Below are positions 1 to 8,465 of a DNA stretch of 64,000 nt, in pieces. The position numbers were made by a program, and so were the translations under genes. This DNA comes from a virus. The notes beneath the pieces are model-generated. The model did not search any database. It saw only the letters and a list, made by a program, of their open reading frames with translations, and was not told the origin of the DNA. The DNA lies in IMG/VR virus record IMGVR_UViG_3300037502_002993, positions 62,001-126,000 of that record; one strand, given 5' to 3'. Numbering within the stretch: position 1 is the stretch's first letter; every line of letters starts with the position of its first letter.

Positions 1-967
1 AGAGTTGGGTCTCCTTCACCATCTCTTCCAGGTAACGATACTTCCCACCCCTACCGTAGTTGGCTGAGAGGACCGTAAGGGTCTCTTTTAGCAACTGCGG
101 CGGCATGGTGTGCATGGCACTGGCAATCACATCCACTAGCTCCTGCCGGATTAAGCTGCGTTCATTGCGACACACCTGATCCATGTAGCGGATATAGGAA
201 CTAAAACCCCCACGCCGATCGCGCAGGACGGTATCCCCATCCATGTTGATGGTGGTGGCACTCACGCTCTTGTGACGTGTTCCGGCTTCCTTCAGTTTGA
301 TGTACTCATCGTAAAGGGTCTTCACCAACTCACGAATACGCCCCTGGGTGTCAGTGACCGTACGAATGATCATCGGCTCGTCTTCAAATTCCTGTAAAAC
401 CCCCTGATAGATCCGGTTGACTAACAGGTCCTCGCTGCGGGCTTCTAACAGCGCCTTCCAGCTGCCGTAACGTTTCAGGTCAAAGCGTCGGTTCAGACTG
501 GCATAGAGCGCCTGGGCAATCTCTGGGTCTGCCAGATAGCGAAACCGTGGCACCAAAAGACTGGTCAGGAAACGGTAATGTAGTACCATGAAGCAGTGCT
601 TCTGTGCCTCTTTCCTCAGCTGACTGGACAGCCCCTTCTCTTGATTCAATCGATAGACCACATAGACGGGGGTATAATTGAACACATCCCCGCTGACTTT
701 AAAGTCGTGGTTGATGGCACTGGCGTTCTCAAAGTCCTTCTCAAGCAATGTCTCGTCGACATCAAGTACCATGTCGTACCAATAGTCACGATCACTGTCC
801 AGAAAACGTACTGGATGGACACCTAATAATGCCCCACCAAAGAAGGCCGCGTGGTCATCATTGCGGGTCATGAAACGATTGGAGTATTGGATGATGCGCT
901 GACACATCATTCGATCAAACTTGACTTCAGAAAACTGCCGGTCAAAGATCTCTTTTAACGTAGCCAT
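1..967 (-). CDS. virion structural-type protein, 3' end outside window
   Basis: The reading frame starts at the ATG complementary to 965-967 and stays open to the window edge, so only the first ~322 residues are visible. They begin MATLKEIFDRQFSEVKFDRM and form a mixed alpha/beta, soluble-looking protein with no motif I recognise. It heads the same minus-strand direction as terminase and the large virion genes. Assignment as a virion or packaging-region protein rests on position only. The missing C-terminus could hold the informative domain. Confidence 0.6.
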   Translation of the reverse strand, partial: MATLKEIFDRQFSEVKFDRMMCQRIIQYSNRFMTRNDDHAAFFGGALLGVHPVRFLDSDRDYWYDMVLDVDETLLEKDFENASAINHDFKVSGDVFNYTPVYVVYRLNQEKGLSSQLRKEAQKHCFMVLHYRFLTSLLVPRFRYLADPEIAQALYASLNRRFDLKRYGSWKALLEARSEDLLVNRIYQGVLQEFEDEPMIIRTVTDTQGRIRELVKTLYDEYIKLKEAGTRHKSVSATTINMDGDTVLRDRRGGFSSYIRYMDQVCRNERSLIRQELVDVIASAMHTMPPQLLKETLTVLSANYGRGGKYRYLEEMVKETQL

Positions 968-1547
968 AAGAAGGGGGTATCCATATCACCAGGTAAGGGG
1001 GATCGTCAAACGATCAGGCATCATCGTATCTCATCTGTCTACACCACATCTTAAAATTTGACCGCGCGCCGGGCCGCGGCGTCACTCCCAGCCCTTGGCA
1101 AGGTGCGTTAGCACAATGGGTTGTTGGGGTTAGACAAATAAACCATTGGAGTCCTCTCATCGGGTTAATCCCATTTATGAGAGGACTCTATGGGAAGGAA
1201 TGAGAACAGGACGTTGACCTTATAGAAACGGATGAGCTTGTCTCATCCTTCCTTAGCTTTTATCTTTTGATGTAGAAAAATACTGAAAATATTTATAATT
1301 TGGATAAAAGCCGACTGAGCGAAAGCGAAGGAGAGCCCTGTTTCGGGGGGCCTGGAGGGCCCCCTTTTATTCTTTTATAAATAAACCCCCCTCTTATGAT
1401 GGAAACATAGCAGTATTTTACCAATGGAGAGGAAACGGTAATAGAGGCCCCCATCAAGGGGCCCATTATGCCGTATGAATCGAAGGGGGTAGCCAAAAAA
1501 AGAAAGGGTGTAAGGGGAGTCCCCACCAAAGGGACTCCAATGTGAAT
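968..1547. other. 580-bp non-coding gap rich in hairpins
   Basis: No convincing gene. It holds several stem-loops: CCTTGGCAAGG near 1096, GTGCGTTAGCAC near 1104, a perfect 12-bp inverted repeat (GAGTCCTCTCAT at 1149-1160 with its complement at 1177-1188), GGATGAG/CTCATCC at about 1229-1247 followed by a T-rich run, and GGGGGCC/GGCCCCC near 1335-1355 followed by TTTTATTCTTTTA. The last two look like plus-strand terminators although both flanking genes are minus strand, so a plus-strand RNA may be made here. A 78-codon frame at 1293-1529 crosses these hairpins and has no good start signal; I do not accept it. Confidence 0.45.
1495..1538 (-). terminator. intrinsic terminator after the 1548-2207 gene
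   Basis: Read on the minus strand, GGAGTCCC and GGGACTCC form an 8-bp stem (1516-1523 with 1531-1538) about 10 nt after the stop codon. It is followed by a pyrimidine-rich stretch ending in a run of seven T. Confidence 0.6.
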
Positions 1548-2207
1548 TCAGGAAGAGCGTTTAATCTTTGCAATAACGTCAGTGATCTGGGCTACCGTAT
1601 GTTGGAACTCCAAAGGAAGATGTGAAGGCATCTGGTGATGTTGGTGGACCTCGTCCAGTGTGTGGAAGTGACCACGGTTGTCGACCCAGCGATAGGGGGT
1701 CAGGTCGCGTTGTTGTTGGTCCGTGAGTGTGGTTCCTGCCGAGGTGACCACAGGAAGGAGGTCAACTAACGCAGATGCGTCCTCAGGCCCCACCATCGTG
1801 AACTGAAATTCATCATCACTGTCGGTGTAAAACAGAGGGCCCAGCGATACGTCTTGACGATGGAAGTTGTAGAGGTGAATCAGACCAGCATCCAATGCTG
1901 ACCACTCCTCAGCTTGGAGGTGATGACGTGTGACTAGTTGTCCTTCTCCACCCAAGACCCCTACAGTGAGCCTCGGGCATTGCAACTGAAAGGAGAACTC
2001 AAGATCTAGAGTGAGGGTTCGGTCCCCGTAAGAGAGGGTTAACCCATAGGCGGATTTACCTGACGCTTTGGCCAGCAACTGATGATGAGTGTTGAGGATC
2101 TGGAAGTGGGCGGACGCTCCCGTTCTGTAGACGCGCACGGTCAGTGGCTGTTCCGACCCCTCTTGGAGCGTGAACACACCTGAAAGAAAGGTTAAGGGAG
2201 TTGGCAT
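1548..2207 (-). CDS. hypothetical protein, 219 aa
   Basis: Begins MPTPLTFLSGVFTLQEGSEQ behind a GGAG-type ribosome site (CTAGGAGAAAACG before ATG). The first half is predicted beta-rich (VRVYRTGASAHFQI, LTLDLEFSFQLQ); the C-terminus is His-rich (DEVHQHHQMPSH) and ends in a short helix. No known domain is recognisable. It is a single gene, bounded downstream by a terminator and upstream by a gap holding paired repeat elements. Function unknown. Confidence 0.65.
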   Translation of the reverse strand: MPTPLTFLSGVFTLQEGSEQPLTVRVYRTGASAHFQILNTHHQLLAKASGKSAYGLTLSYGDRTLTLDLEFSFQLQCPRLTVGVLGGEGQLVTRHHLQAEEWSALDAGLIHLYNFHRQDVSLGPLFYTDSDDEFQFTMVGPEDASALVDLLPVVTSAGTTLTDQQQRDLTPYRWVDNRGHFHTLDEVHQHHQMPSHLPLEFQHTVAQITDVIAKIKRSS

Positions 2208-2220
2208 CGTTTTCTCCTAG

Positions 2221-2336
2221 TGGGCATAACGCTCTATAATGACGTCTAAGGGCTTTAATACCTCACCCGGTACCCTAGGTGGGTTATGGGGTTAAAACGT
2301 CTCAGAGCGACTTATAGAGCGATCTAGTGGGCATTA
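2221..2336. repeat. pair of ~40-nt intergenic repeat elements, inverted
   Basis: One element lies at 2228-2258 (plus: CGCTCTATAATGACGTCTAA) and a second, inverted one at 2291-2336 (minus: CGCTCTATAAGTCGCTCTGA, then GACGTTTTAA). Both are bordered by TAGTGGGCAT. Related pairs occur at 22481-22584 and 30168-30286. They occupy nearly the whole gap between two genes. Role unknown; regulatory or structural RNA elements are possible. Confidence 0.45.
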
Positions 2337-3047
2337 AGACGTTAGGATCATATCCGGGTGATCAGAGGGATCAGAAGGACTGAAGAATTGAATAAATTCC
2401 TCGTCGGGTACGTCAGGTAGGGTGGCAAGCGAAACTACCCGCCAGGTGGGGGAGATCCAGAAGAGGCCTTGGAGTTCCTCTTCGCGAAAGACTTCGGGGT
2501 GATGAATCAATCCCTGTACTCCGCTCTGTGAGGGCGAGCCGGGTACATTCAAGGAGTAAATTTCTCTTGCCTCGGTCCTGAGATCGTTCCGTTGCTGATA
2601 GATACCTTGCCCTGCTGGGTGGGGATAAAGACGCATGCTCATGGCACAGCGTCCCCCAATGGGGATCTCCACGTCCATATGGGCCAGCCGGATGCCGGGT
2701 TCGGGACCCCCCTCTGAGTGATCGTTATGCAACGAGACTGCAGTGAGAGGAGGTAGTCTGCCGAGGTAGAGGTGAGGGAACTCCCGTTTGAGATCGAACA
2801 CCATGGGCTTTAACCAATGGCGGTGGGAGATAGCAGCGCTGCGTACCCCATTCGCCATCCCCAGCACCCACTCCCCGTGCGGGGTGGTGATCTGGGAGGA
2901 GTGGTGAACGACATCCCCCTTACGGTCTATGGAATAGTGGATGACAATCTCTTTATACGTGAATTGGGCATCACCGTCCAGCGATTCAGTGTAGACATCA
3001 AACTTCAGGTGTTTGAGAGTGACGTAGCGATTGTGCATATCTAACAT
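2334..3047 (-). CDS. hypothetical protein, 237 aa
   Basis: I place the start at the ATG complementary to 3045-3047 (MLDMHNRYVTLK), because GGAGGT lies 8 nt upstream. A longer frame reaches 3074 but runs into the promoter-like motif at 3081-3094. No recognisable domain. The sequence is soluble, and the C-terminal tail is acidic and Pro/Ser-rich (SPSDPSDHPD). The gene has its own promoter-like motif and sits just after the terminator that separates it from terminase. Function unknown. Confidence 0.65.
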   Translation of the reverse strand: MLDMHNRYVTLKHLKFDVYTESLDGDAQFTYKEIVIHYSIDRKGDVVHHSSQITTPHGEWVLGMANGVRSAAISHRHWLKPMVFDLKREFPHLYLGRLPPLTAVSLHNDHSEGGPEPGIRLAHMDVEIPIGGRCAMSMRLYPHPAGQGIYQQRNDLRTEAREIYSLNVPGSPSQSGVQGLIHHPEVFREEELQGLFWISPTWRVVSLATLPDVPDEEFIQFFSPSDPSDHPDMILTS

Positions 3048-3080
3048 GGCAATACCTCCAATGGGAAATGGCATAATTAT

Positions 3081-3094
3081 AATCTAGGTGTTAA
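3081..3094 (-). promoter_or_regulatory. phage promoter-like motif (TTAACACCTAGATT)
   Basis: Minus-strand TTAACACCTAGATT, one of seven copies of the consensus TTNACACCTAKATC found upstream of small minus-strand genes. It lies 34 nt before the chosen ATG of the 2334-3047 gene, which leaves room for a short leader with a GGAGGT ribosome site. Confidence 0.5.
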
Positions 3095-3109
3095 TATCGG
3101 TGGACTAGA

Positions 3110-3146
3110 CGACATATTGACCCCCGTACTGGGGGTCAGTATGTCG
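3110..3146 (-). terminator. hairpin with CGACATA/TATGTCG arms, after terminase
   Basis: CGACATA (3110) and TATGTCG (3140-3146) enclose a perfect TGACCCCC/GGGGGTCA stem with a GTAC loop. It sits 12 nt beyond the terminase stop and before the next gene's promoter motif. The same outer arms frame hairpins at 15435, 26972, 37129 and 42964. Confidence 0.6.
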
Positions 3147-3158
3147 TAGGTAGAGTGC

Positions 3159-5351
3159 TTAGGTACCGAAGAAGCGTTGGTTCAAACGTCGCTGGAGTTG
3201 TTCGCGACCCCCTACCCCACCAAAGCGGGACAGTTTACTGCGTCGCTGCCGCTCTTCACGAGACTGTTGGACCAAAGCATCAATACCGACCCCACCCAAC
3301 TCAGAGACATCCACTTTCTGGGAGAGTTGACGAAGACGCGCCTCGTACTTGGAGATCATCATGGGGTCCTGTATGGTCTTTAAGTGATCCATGATCTCTT
3401 GGATTTCATCGTAGTACATCTTCGCACGACGCCGTTTGGCCATCTCAATCTCATCCACCCCTTCGTCTTCAGTGGCGCTCTCACTGAAGATCCGCCGTGG
3501 GTCGATCCCGTAGAAGGACAGATTGCGTCCTTTGGTCAGCAGCCAATGGGCGAGCAGTAGAGAAATCAATACATCATCATGCTTGCCGCCACTGTGATCA
3601 ATCCGTCCATTCTTGATGGTCAGCCCCAAGAGCTCCCCAATGAGGGTCTCATCATAAAGCCGCTTACTGCCGTAGCGCAGCACGGAGTTCAAGGCATCAC
3701 CGTACAGGGCATCGCGACTGTTTCGGCCAGACCCCGCGGTGACAAAGCCAAAGTGGCGTTTAAGGCGTTCATAGATGCCTGGATTGCGCTGATGGAGAGG
3801 ACGTTGGATCTCCTTGTACTCACTGGAGAAGTTTTCCGGGTCATCCACAATCCGGTTATAGATCCGACGGAAAGGATCAATGCCGCGCATGGGGAGTTTG
3901 ATAAAGAGTTTGTCCAGAATGGTAATCGCACTGGATTTCCGCTCAGGGATGTAGGTGATGGTGGGGAAGCGTTCAATGAGCTCAGCAATAAAATCACCGA
4001 ACTTATCCAGATTGGTGGCATTGAAACGACCACAACACACCACATCGTGAGAATAGGCGTCTAGGATGACCACCCCAATGGCATCATTATTTCCTCCTAA
4101 TGCTTCTGAGGTGTCATTGCCCATCACAAACCGCCCATTGCCCATGCGGTGGGTAATCTCCGACTCTGGTAGGTACCAACGCAAGATGTAGTTGTTTTCA
4201 GTGATCTCCGTATACAGCGGTTCGCTCTGAGAGGCCTTCACGGTGCGTTTTTCATCCGGTGTCAACGGAGACCCCTCAGCACCTGCTGTCCAGATGTTAA
4301 AGAAGTCACGATCAGCGACCTCACCTCTCGCGGCGTTTTCACGGATCTTACGGTAGAGCCATTCATCACTGTAACCAAGTTGGCGGTGGTTGAAGGCTCC
4401 GTAAATCATCGGCTTGTCACCGGTGCTGTTGGCCTCTACCAACGCCATCAACGCCGCATTGTCAGGACAGTCATAGAAACTATCATTCCAGACTGCTCCA
4501 CTGGTCATGAAATTGTAAGCCGCGGCGCCATCCCGATCCCCCAAGCTACCGGCGGTGGTGGTATAAACGTTCCCGTAATGAGCTCCTGCAGCGGCCGCAC
4601 TGTCACGTGCCGCGCTTCCCGAGGACAGCGCCACAGGAAGGGTCACACCAATATTGGCAATATAACCCATCTCATCGAAGTGGATGGTGGGGGAGGTCAG
4701 ACCACGACCGAGTTTATCCGCCCCCACTCGGTCAGCGCGCCCTACAGCGGTAACGTATTCATTACGCAGGAGAAGGTTGTTAACGTACTCCTTGTTATCT
4801 GCATCATCACGATTGGGGGTGTAGATATATTCAGGAAGGGTGTCACGCATCTCCTTGAGTTCACGGACGGTCTTTTGCTTTAGCGTGTTGTCTTTCGTGA
4901 CCAGGTAGAACGTTGAACGCTGGGCCCAGACATTCACCAGACCGTTCATCAACGTCGTGGTGGACACCGTCTTACCCGTCTGGCGAATTTGAACTAGGCT
5001 GTAATCAATGTGATTAAAATAACTCCAGAACAGTGAGATATTACCACGGTTCGCGCGAAGGGGGACGGGCTCCTGTCCAGAAGCGGGCACCCTAGCCACC
5101 TCCCTTAGAAAATACCAAGGGTTATATTTACATTCAATGCGGATCTTGAACATCTGGTCTTTAGTAAGATCAGGAGAATAGGGGTCCACTCCCTGAAGGT
5201 CAGGCTGGAGAAGAGTGAGGTGAAAATCGGTGTTCTTGACGCCCATCTTCCTCAAGAGAACTGAGAAACGTAACCAGCTTTTGTTTTTAGTCTGGGTGTC
5301 AGCAATGGCGGTGGGGAACTTCTCCCAATCGGAAAGAAACAATACGGGCAT
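3159..5351 (-). CDS. terL: terminase large subunit
   Basis: ATP-driven motor and nuclease that packages DNA through the portal. I use the ATG complementary to 5349-5351 (MPVLFLSDWEK), about 9 nt after GGAG, giving 730 residues; a 742-residue version needs a TTG start. Visible motifs: Walker A variant RQTGKT (residues ~123-128), Walker B IHFDEM (~223-228), and RNase H-like nuclease acidic residues in MGNDTSEAL (Asp ~413), YIPERKSS (Glu ~470) and GGKHDDVL (Asp ~592/593). The ATPase-then-nuclease order and the length fit jumbo-phage terminases. The C-terminal ~120 residues are basic and coiled. No small subunit is recognisable next to it. Confidence 0.9.
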   Translation of the reverse strand: MPVLFLSDWEKFPTAIADTQTKNKSWLRFSVLLRKMGVKNTDFHLTLLQPDLQGVDPYSPDLTKDQMFKIRIECKYNPWYFLREVARVPASGQEPVPLRANRGNISLFWSYFNHIDYSLVQIRQTGKTVSTTTLMNGLVNVWAQRSTFYLVTKDNTLKQKTVRELKEMRDTLPEYIYTPNRDDADNKEYVNNLLLRNEYVTAVGRADRVGADKLGRGLTSPTIHFDEMGYIANIGVTLPVALSSGSAARDSAAAAGAHYGNVYTTTAGSLGDRDGAAAYNFMTSGAVWNDSFYDCPDNAALMALVEANSTGDKPMIYGAFNHRQLGYSDEWLYRKIRENAARGEVADRDFFNIWTAGAEGSPLTPDEKRTVKASQSEPLYTEITENNYILRWYLPESEITHRMGNGRFVMGNDTSEALGGNNDAIGVVILDAYSHDVVCCGRFNATNLDKFGDFIAELIERFPTITYIPERKSSAITILDKLFIKLPMRGIDPFRRIYNRIVDDPENFSSEYKEIQRPLHQRNPGIYERLKRHFGFVTAGSGRNSRDALYGDALNSVLRYGSKRLYDETLIGELLGLTIKNGRIDHSGGKHDDVLISLLLAHWLLTKGRNLSFYGIDPRRIFSESATEDEGVDEIEMAKRRRAKMYYDEIQEIMDHLKTIQDPMMISKYEARLRQLSQKVDVSELGGVGIDALVQQSREERQRRSKLSRFGGVGGREQLQRRLNQRFFGT

Positions 5352-5533
5352 CTCACTACACTCCAACTCTGGCGTATAAGGGGACAACGCGCTCTTCTAA
5401 GCGGCGCTATGGGCTAAGAGGTATCTATATCATCTTCACTGCCAGTGTAGCTTAGACGGGCAAATAGGTTGTTTTGAAGGAGGTGGTACAGCCAACGGCA
5501 TAACACTCTCCCCGAAGGGAGAGCACTTCATGC
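5352..5533. other. leader region upstream of terminase
   Basis: Holds a hairpin terminator for the small gene upstream (GTGCTCTCCC and its complement at 5505-5525, flanked by GGCATAA) and, at about 5390-5413, a stretch (TAGCGCCGCTTAGAAGAGCG on minus) resembling the ~40-nt intergenic repeat family. A plus-strand GGTATCTATATCATC at 5408-5422 only loosely resembles the promoter motif. No gene seen. Confidence 0.35.
5505..5525 (-). terminator. hairpin after the small membrane peptide gene
   Basis: On the minus strand a CTCTCCC/GGGAGAG stem with a UUCG-like loop sits 9 nt after the stop codon and is followed by GTTATGCCG, the arm sequence shared with other hairpins in this window. There is no strong T run. 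Confidence 0.45.
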
Positions 5534-5623
5534 TCAACGATGTCGTCCGAGTTGAATGATGACAATAGCAAATGACACCATCACCAACCCAAAGGAAAAC
5601 GCTACCCCACCTAAGAACGTCAT
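5534..5623 (-). CDS. 29-aa single-span membrane peptide
   Basis: The frame reads MTFLGGVAFSFGLVMVSFAI followed by VIIQLGRHR. This is one hydrophobic segment of about 23 residues with a basic C-terminal end, typical of a small type-I/III inner-membrane peptide. GAGGGGG lies 4-5 nt before the ATG. The ATG overlaps the TGA stop of the 5620-5979 gene (ATGA), so translation is probably coupled. A hairpin terminator follows the stop. Function unknown; phage peptides of this shape can be lysis regulators or superinfection factors, but nothing here shows that. Confidence 0.55.
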   Translation of the reverse strand: MTFLGGVAFSFGLVMVSFAIVIIQLGRHR

Positions 5624-5979
5624 ACGACCCCCTCACTTAAGAGACACGCCTTACAGAAACACTTCCCACTGTAGAAGTCGTGACCATCCCGGTTGCTCGT
5701 TTCGAACATACACCAACAGTCCTGAGCAGGTGCACCCGCATCTATCGCACAGTAGGTCATGGTTTGACAGTTCGGGCAAGCATGGGTGACCTTAGGCCGT
5801 ACGGCACGCGACGCCAGCTGTTCAAGTACTTTCATGCGCTCTGACATACTCAACCGACTCCAAGTAGCAATTTCTTGACGGGTGCGAAGACACCCACTAC
5901 AATACTGATTGTCTACAAGATGACACTGCCGAGTACAGGGAGAGAGGGGGTCTTTCTTGGGCGGGGTTTTTCGTTTCAT
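5620..5979 (-). CDS. DUF1289 domain fused to a Cys-rich CWC-type domain
   Basis: 119 residues. The N-terminal ~12-57 match the DUF1289 pattern: SPCTRQCHLVD, CSGCLRTRQEIATWSRLS and SERMKVLEQL, with cysteines 15, 19, 27 and 30. The C-terminal ~66-115 match the Cys-rich CWC family: CPNCQ (68, 71), C77, CWC (88, 90), then CFCKACL (107, 109, 112). Twelve cysteines in two clusters suggest metal or Fe-S binding. In bacteria both are small stand-alone proteins of unknown role, so the fusion in a phage is unusual. The start overlaps the stop of the fibre gene upstream (TAATG), and the stop overlaps the next small gene. Confidence 0.7.
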   Translation of the reverse strand: MKRKTPPKKDPLSPCTRQCHLVDNQYCSGCLRTRQEIATWSRLSMSERMKVLEQLASRAVRPKVTHACPNCQTMTYCAIDAGAPAQDCWCMFETSNRDGHDFYSGKCFCKACLLSEGVV

Positions 5980-6737
5980 TAGGTAATGAGTTCCAACACC
6001 GGACGCCAGCTGTTGTAGCTGTTAGTGGCGGTCGTGGACGCGTCATTCGCGGTGGCGGCATTAAAAGCAATCCCCGATGCACCACCATACCGAACTCGGT
6101 TAGACGTGCTGGCAGCTACTGTCTCAACTGCCCAAGGCCACCGTGGACTACTGACTGTCCCACCACCACCAATAGATTCAGCGCTATAAGAAGCTAACTC
6201 ACCATTGAGAAGTTTTACAAAGACGTTAGTTAATTCACCACCTGCCCCGCTTTCAGGGTTGGTATTTGATGCATACAGCAGGCGAGAGCTAAAAGTTGCC
6301 TCGCCAATTATTAACTGAGTGCCATGCACCGCACCGGCCACGTTAATGGAATTCCAAGAAATTCCTCCACGAATGGGTTTTTTTGCAATGTAGAGTATTT
6401 TATTATAACTAGCGACTTTAAGCCAAGCAGATTCGGCATTATTAATCAGTGTCCCAGCACTCACCCCTAGGACACTGCTTAGATCTGAATAACTGATGAA
6501 CTCCTCCGGCCCAATTTCCCCGTAAAACCCCGCCTGTTCGTCTCCCGCGATTAACTCAGTTGGCCCTGGCCCTGTGATGGGAACATACGCCCGTTCTCCT
6601 AGACACTCAAACCCACCATGAATTCCATCCAAATGAAACCGTAAGGCTTTCTTTTCTAAATCAACGGAGAGCATTCCTTCGGGGAGCGCCAAGGCGTTGT
6701 TAAAGGTCGTATCACCGTGGATTAACTTAGTCTTCAT
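5979..6737 (-). CDS. tail fibre-like protein with tropism-determinant-type N-terminus
   Basis: 252 residues. The N-terminal ~50 (HGDTTFNNALALPEGMLSVD then LEKKALRFHLDG and GGFE) follow the pattern of the short N-terminal module in phage fibres and major tropism determinant-like proteins. A middle block (GPGPTELIAGDEQAGFYGE) is shared with the fibre proteins at 53278-54207 and 54218-55111. The C-terminus ends SWRPVLELIT, as in those paralogues (GWRPVLEL, GWRAVLVP), suggesting a common receptor-binding fold. It lies far from the other two, next to terminase. Confidence 0.6.
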   Translation of the reverse strand: MKTKLIHGDTTFNNALALPEGMLSVDLEKKALRFHLDGIHGGFECLGERAYVPITGPGPTELIAGDEQAGFYGEIGPEEFISYSDLSSVLGVSAGTLINNAESAWLKVASYNKILYIAKKPIRGGISWNSINVAGAVHGTQLIIGEATFSSRLLYASNTNPESGAGGELTNVFVKLLNGELASYSAESIGGGGTVSSPRWPWAVETVAASTSNRVRYGGASGIAFNAATANDASTTATNSYNSWRPVLELIT

Positions 6738-6750
6738 ACTTCCTCCGTCA

Positions 6751-6778
6751 GAGAGCGGTCCCCTAAAGGACCGCTCTC
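6751..6778. terminator. 11-bp intergenic hairpin
   Basis: GAGAGCGGTCC and its exact complement pair around a CCTAAA loop between the fibre-like gene and the virion gene. Plus-strand GGGTTTATGCC follows, resembling the TATGCC arm seen elsewhere. No T run on the minus side, so it may be a processing or partial terminator. Confidence 0.45.
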
Positions 6779-6789
6779 GGGTTTATGCC

Positions 6790-8457
6790 TTAAGTGACAA
6801 GCTGACGTACCGGCAGCGCACTCATGCCGAGTTGCAAATCAACCCCATCAGCCATCCGACGAATCCAGTGGATGTAAACCAACTGTCCATCTTGCAAGTC
6901 ATTATTCACCGTCAGGGTCTCGTTGAATTGCTCCACCTCATACTCGTAGGTGTTGTTAGCAAATGCCAAGCGGAAGTGAGTCGGAGTCGGAGCACTGCCT
7001 TCTGTATGGATGTTGATCAGTGGCTCAGTGCGCTCGTACACCACCCTCAGCCAGGTCTCCACACTCGGGTAGCTGTTATCGATGCGAAGGTTCCAATGGT
7101 TGGTGTTGACGTACTCCAGGGCCGCCACCAGTCCTCGACCATAGCCATCCACTTGATCGCTAGTGAAGTAGACAATCCAGTTATCGGCGTGGCTGTCCCC
7201 TCGCGCGAGCAGCGCAATCTGGAAGTTCTGCACATGGCGATACGGAGCAAACCGACTATCCACACGGTTGATGTCAAGTGCTACCGTCAGGGTCTGCACA
7301 CTGCCATAGTCCAGCGGACGGAACGGTGCTGAGGTGGAGCCCCACTCCACGTAAGGCGTGGCGTTGTAGTAAGTCTGTCGGTCCAGGTTGTACAGCCAGA
7401 ACTCCAACCGATACCCCACCTCCGGAGACACCCATACCGGGAAGATGAACAGCTTGACCTCATAGCTACCGTCGACAGGCGTAGTACGTGCTCGATACGG
7501 GACAACCAGTGATCGGTTAGCGCTGGGTTCGAGGTTATAGCTGACTTCATCCGCTCCCAGCTGATAGCGAAGACCCATCGGGAAGGTCTGTCCTACGTTG
7601 GTCGCTACGTAGTTACGCAGGCCCATCAGGGTAAACTTATTCCCATCGATGGGGTAGCGCTGCCGGCTACCGTCACTGTAGAAAACCACCGCGCTCATCG
7701 GCAGGGATTCCACGGTGACATTGATCGGGAACTCAATGACAAACGGATCAGCATCACTCAAGAAGGGACTCTCAATGGCAATCCCTTTCACGTAGCGTTT
7801 GCTCTGATCGGTCATGCGGATCACTTCGGTGTTGCGCACGATCAACTGCGCGATCGAGTGAGGGCCGCCATCATCCGTGTAAGCCACCACAGTGACCCGT
7901 TCCCCATCTTGAAGGGGCTCGGTGGTGTAACCCACCATGGGGACTTTGGCATTACGGATGACCTCACCGTTGGGCTGAACTACTTCAGAGGTCTCAAAGG
8001 GGATCATCGTCCCTAAGAAGTTCCCGGAGTTGTCCTGAAACGAGGAGATTACCTTCCCGTGCACTTCTGAGATATCACTGCCCAGAAATACCTTGTAGCC
8101 ATCGAGCATACTGCCACGGAAATAGATTCGTGCATCAGGGGCCATGACGTGAGGCGTGACACTGCGATCGACAAAGAGTCGCCAGCTCTCAGAGCTATAA
8201 CCGGGGCCAAGTGCAGTGAGAATATCCCCCGCATCATCCCCAGCATCCACTGGCTGTGGCATGACCCAAGGCGCTAGTACCGAAATGCCCGTGGTGTAGT
8301 CCACTTCCTGAACGATGAAAAAACCCGCGTCTTTGTCAAACACCAGGTCCCCTGGATTGGGGACCCACTGTCCATTTCCGGTGGCGGTGACAATCTCACC
8401 CCGCGCCCATGTCCGAAACCCGCGATCGGGATTTCGAAAATGTGTGGTCGTCTCCAT
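6790..8457 (-). CDS. virion structural-type protein, 555 aa
   Basis: Begins METTTHFRNPDRGFRTWARG behind AGGAGA. It is beta-rich throughout (for example VTVVAYTDDGG, YEVKLFIFPVWV, VQTLTVALDIN) with no enzymatic motif and no membrane segment. It follows the 891-residue gene by 8 bp, so it is probably co-transcribed and part of the same particle subassembly near the tail genes. Assigned by size, composition and neighbours only. Confidence 0.6.
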   Translation of the reverse strand: METTTHFRNPDRGFRTWARGEIVTATGNGQWVPNPGDLVFDKDAGFFIVQEVDYTTGISVLAPWVMPQPVDAGDDAGDILTALGPGYSSESWRLFVDRSVTPHVMAPDARIYFRGSMLDGYKVFLGSDISEVHGKVISSFQDNSGNFLGTMIPFETSEVVQPNGEVIRNAKVPMVGYTTEPLQDGERVTVVAYTDDGGPHSIAQLIVRNTEVIRMTDQSKRYVKGIAIESPFLSDADPFVIEFPINVTVESLPMSAVVFYSDGSRQRYPIDGNKFTLMGLRNYVATNVGQTFPMGLRYQLGADEVSYNLEPSANRSLVVPYRARTTPVDGSYEVKLFIFPVWVSPEVGYRLEFWLYNLDRQTYYNATPYVEWGSTSAPFRPLDYGSVQTLTVALDINRVDSRFAPYRHVQNFQIALLARGDSHADNWIVYFTSDQVDGYGRGLVAALEYVNTNHWNLRIDNSYPSVETWLRVVYERTEPLINIHTEGSAPTPTHFRLAFANNTYEYEVEQFNETLTVNNDLQDGQLVYIHWIRRMADGVDLQLGMSALPVRQLVT

Positions 8458-8465
8458 GATCTCTC

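Noticed and set aside
1293-1529. 78-codon minus-strand frame
   Set aside because: Crosses a terminator and other hairpins, has poor start context and low-complexity composition.
5408-5422. Plus-strand GGTATCTATATCATC as a copy of the promoter motif
   Set aside because: Matches only the second half and has no plus-strand gene downstream.
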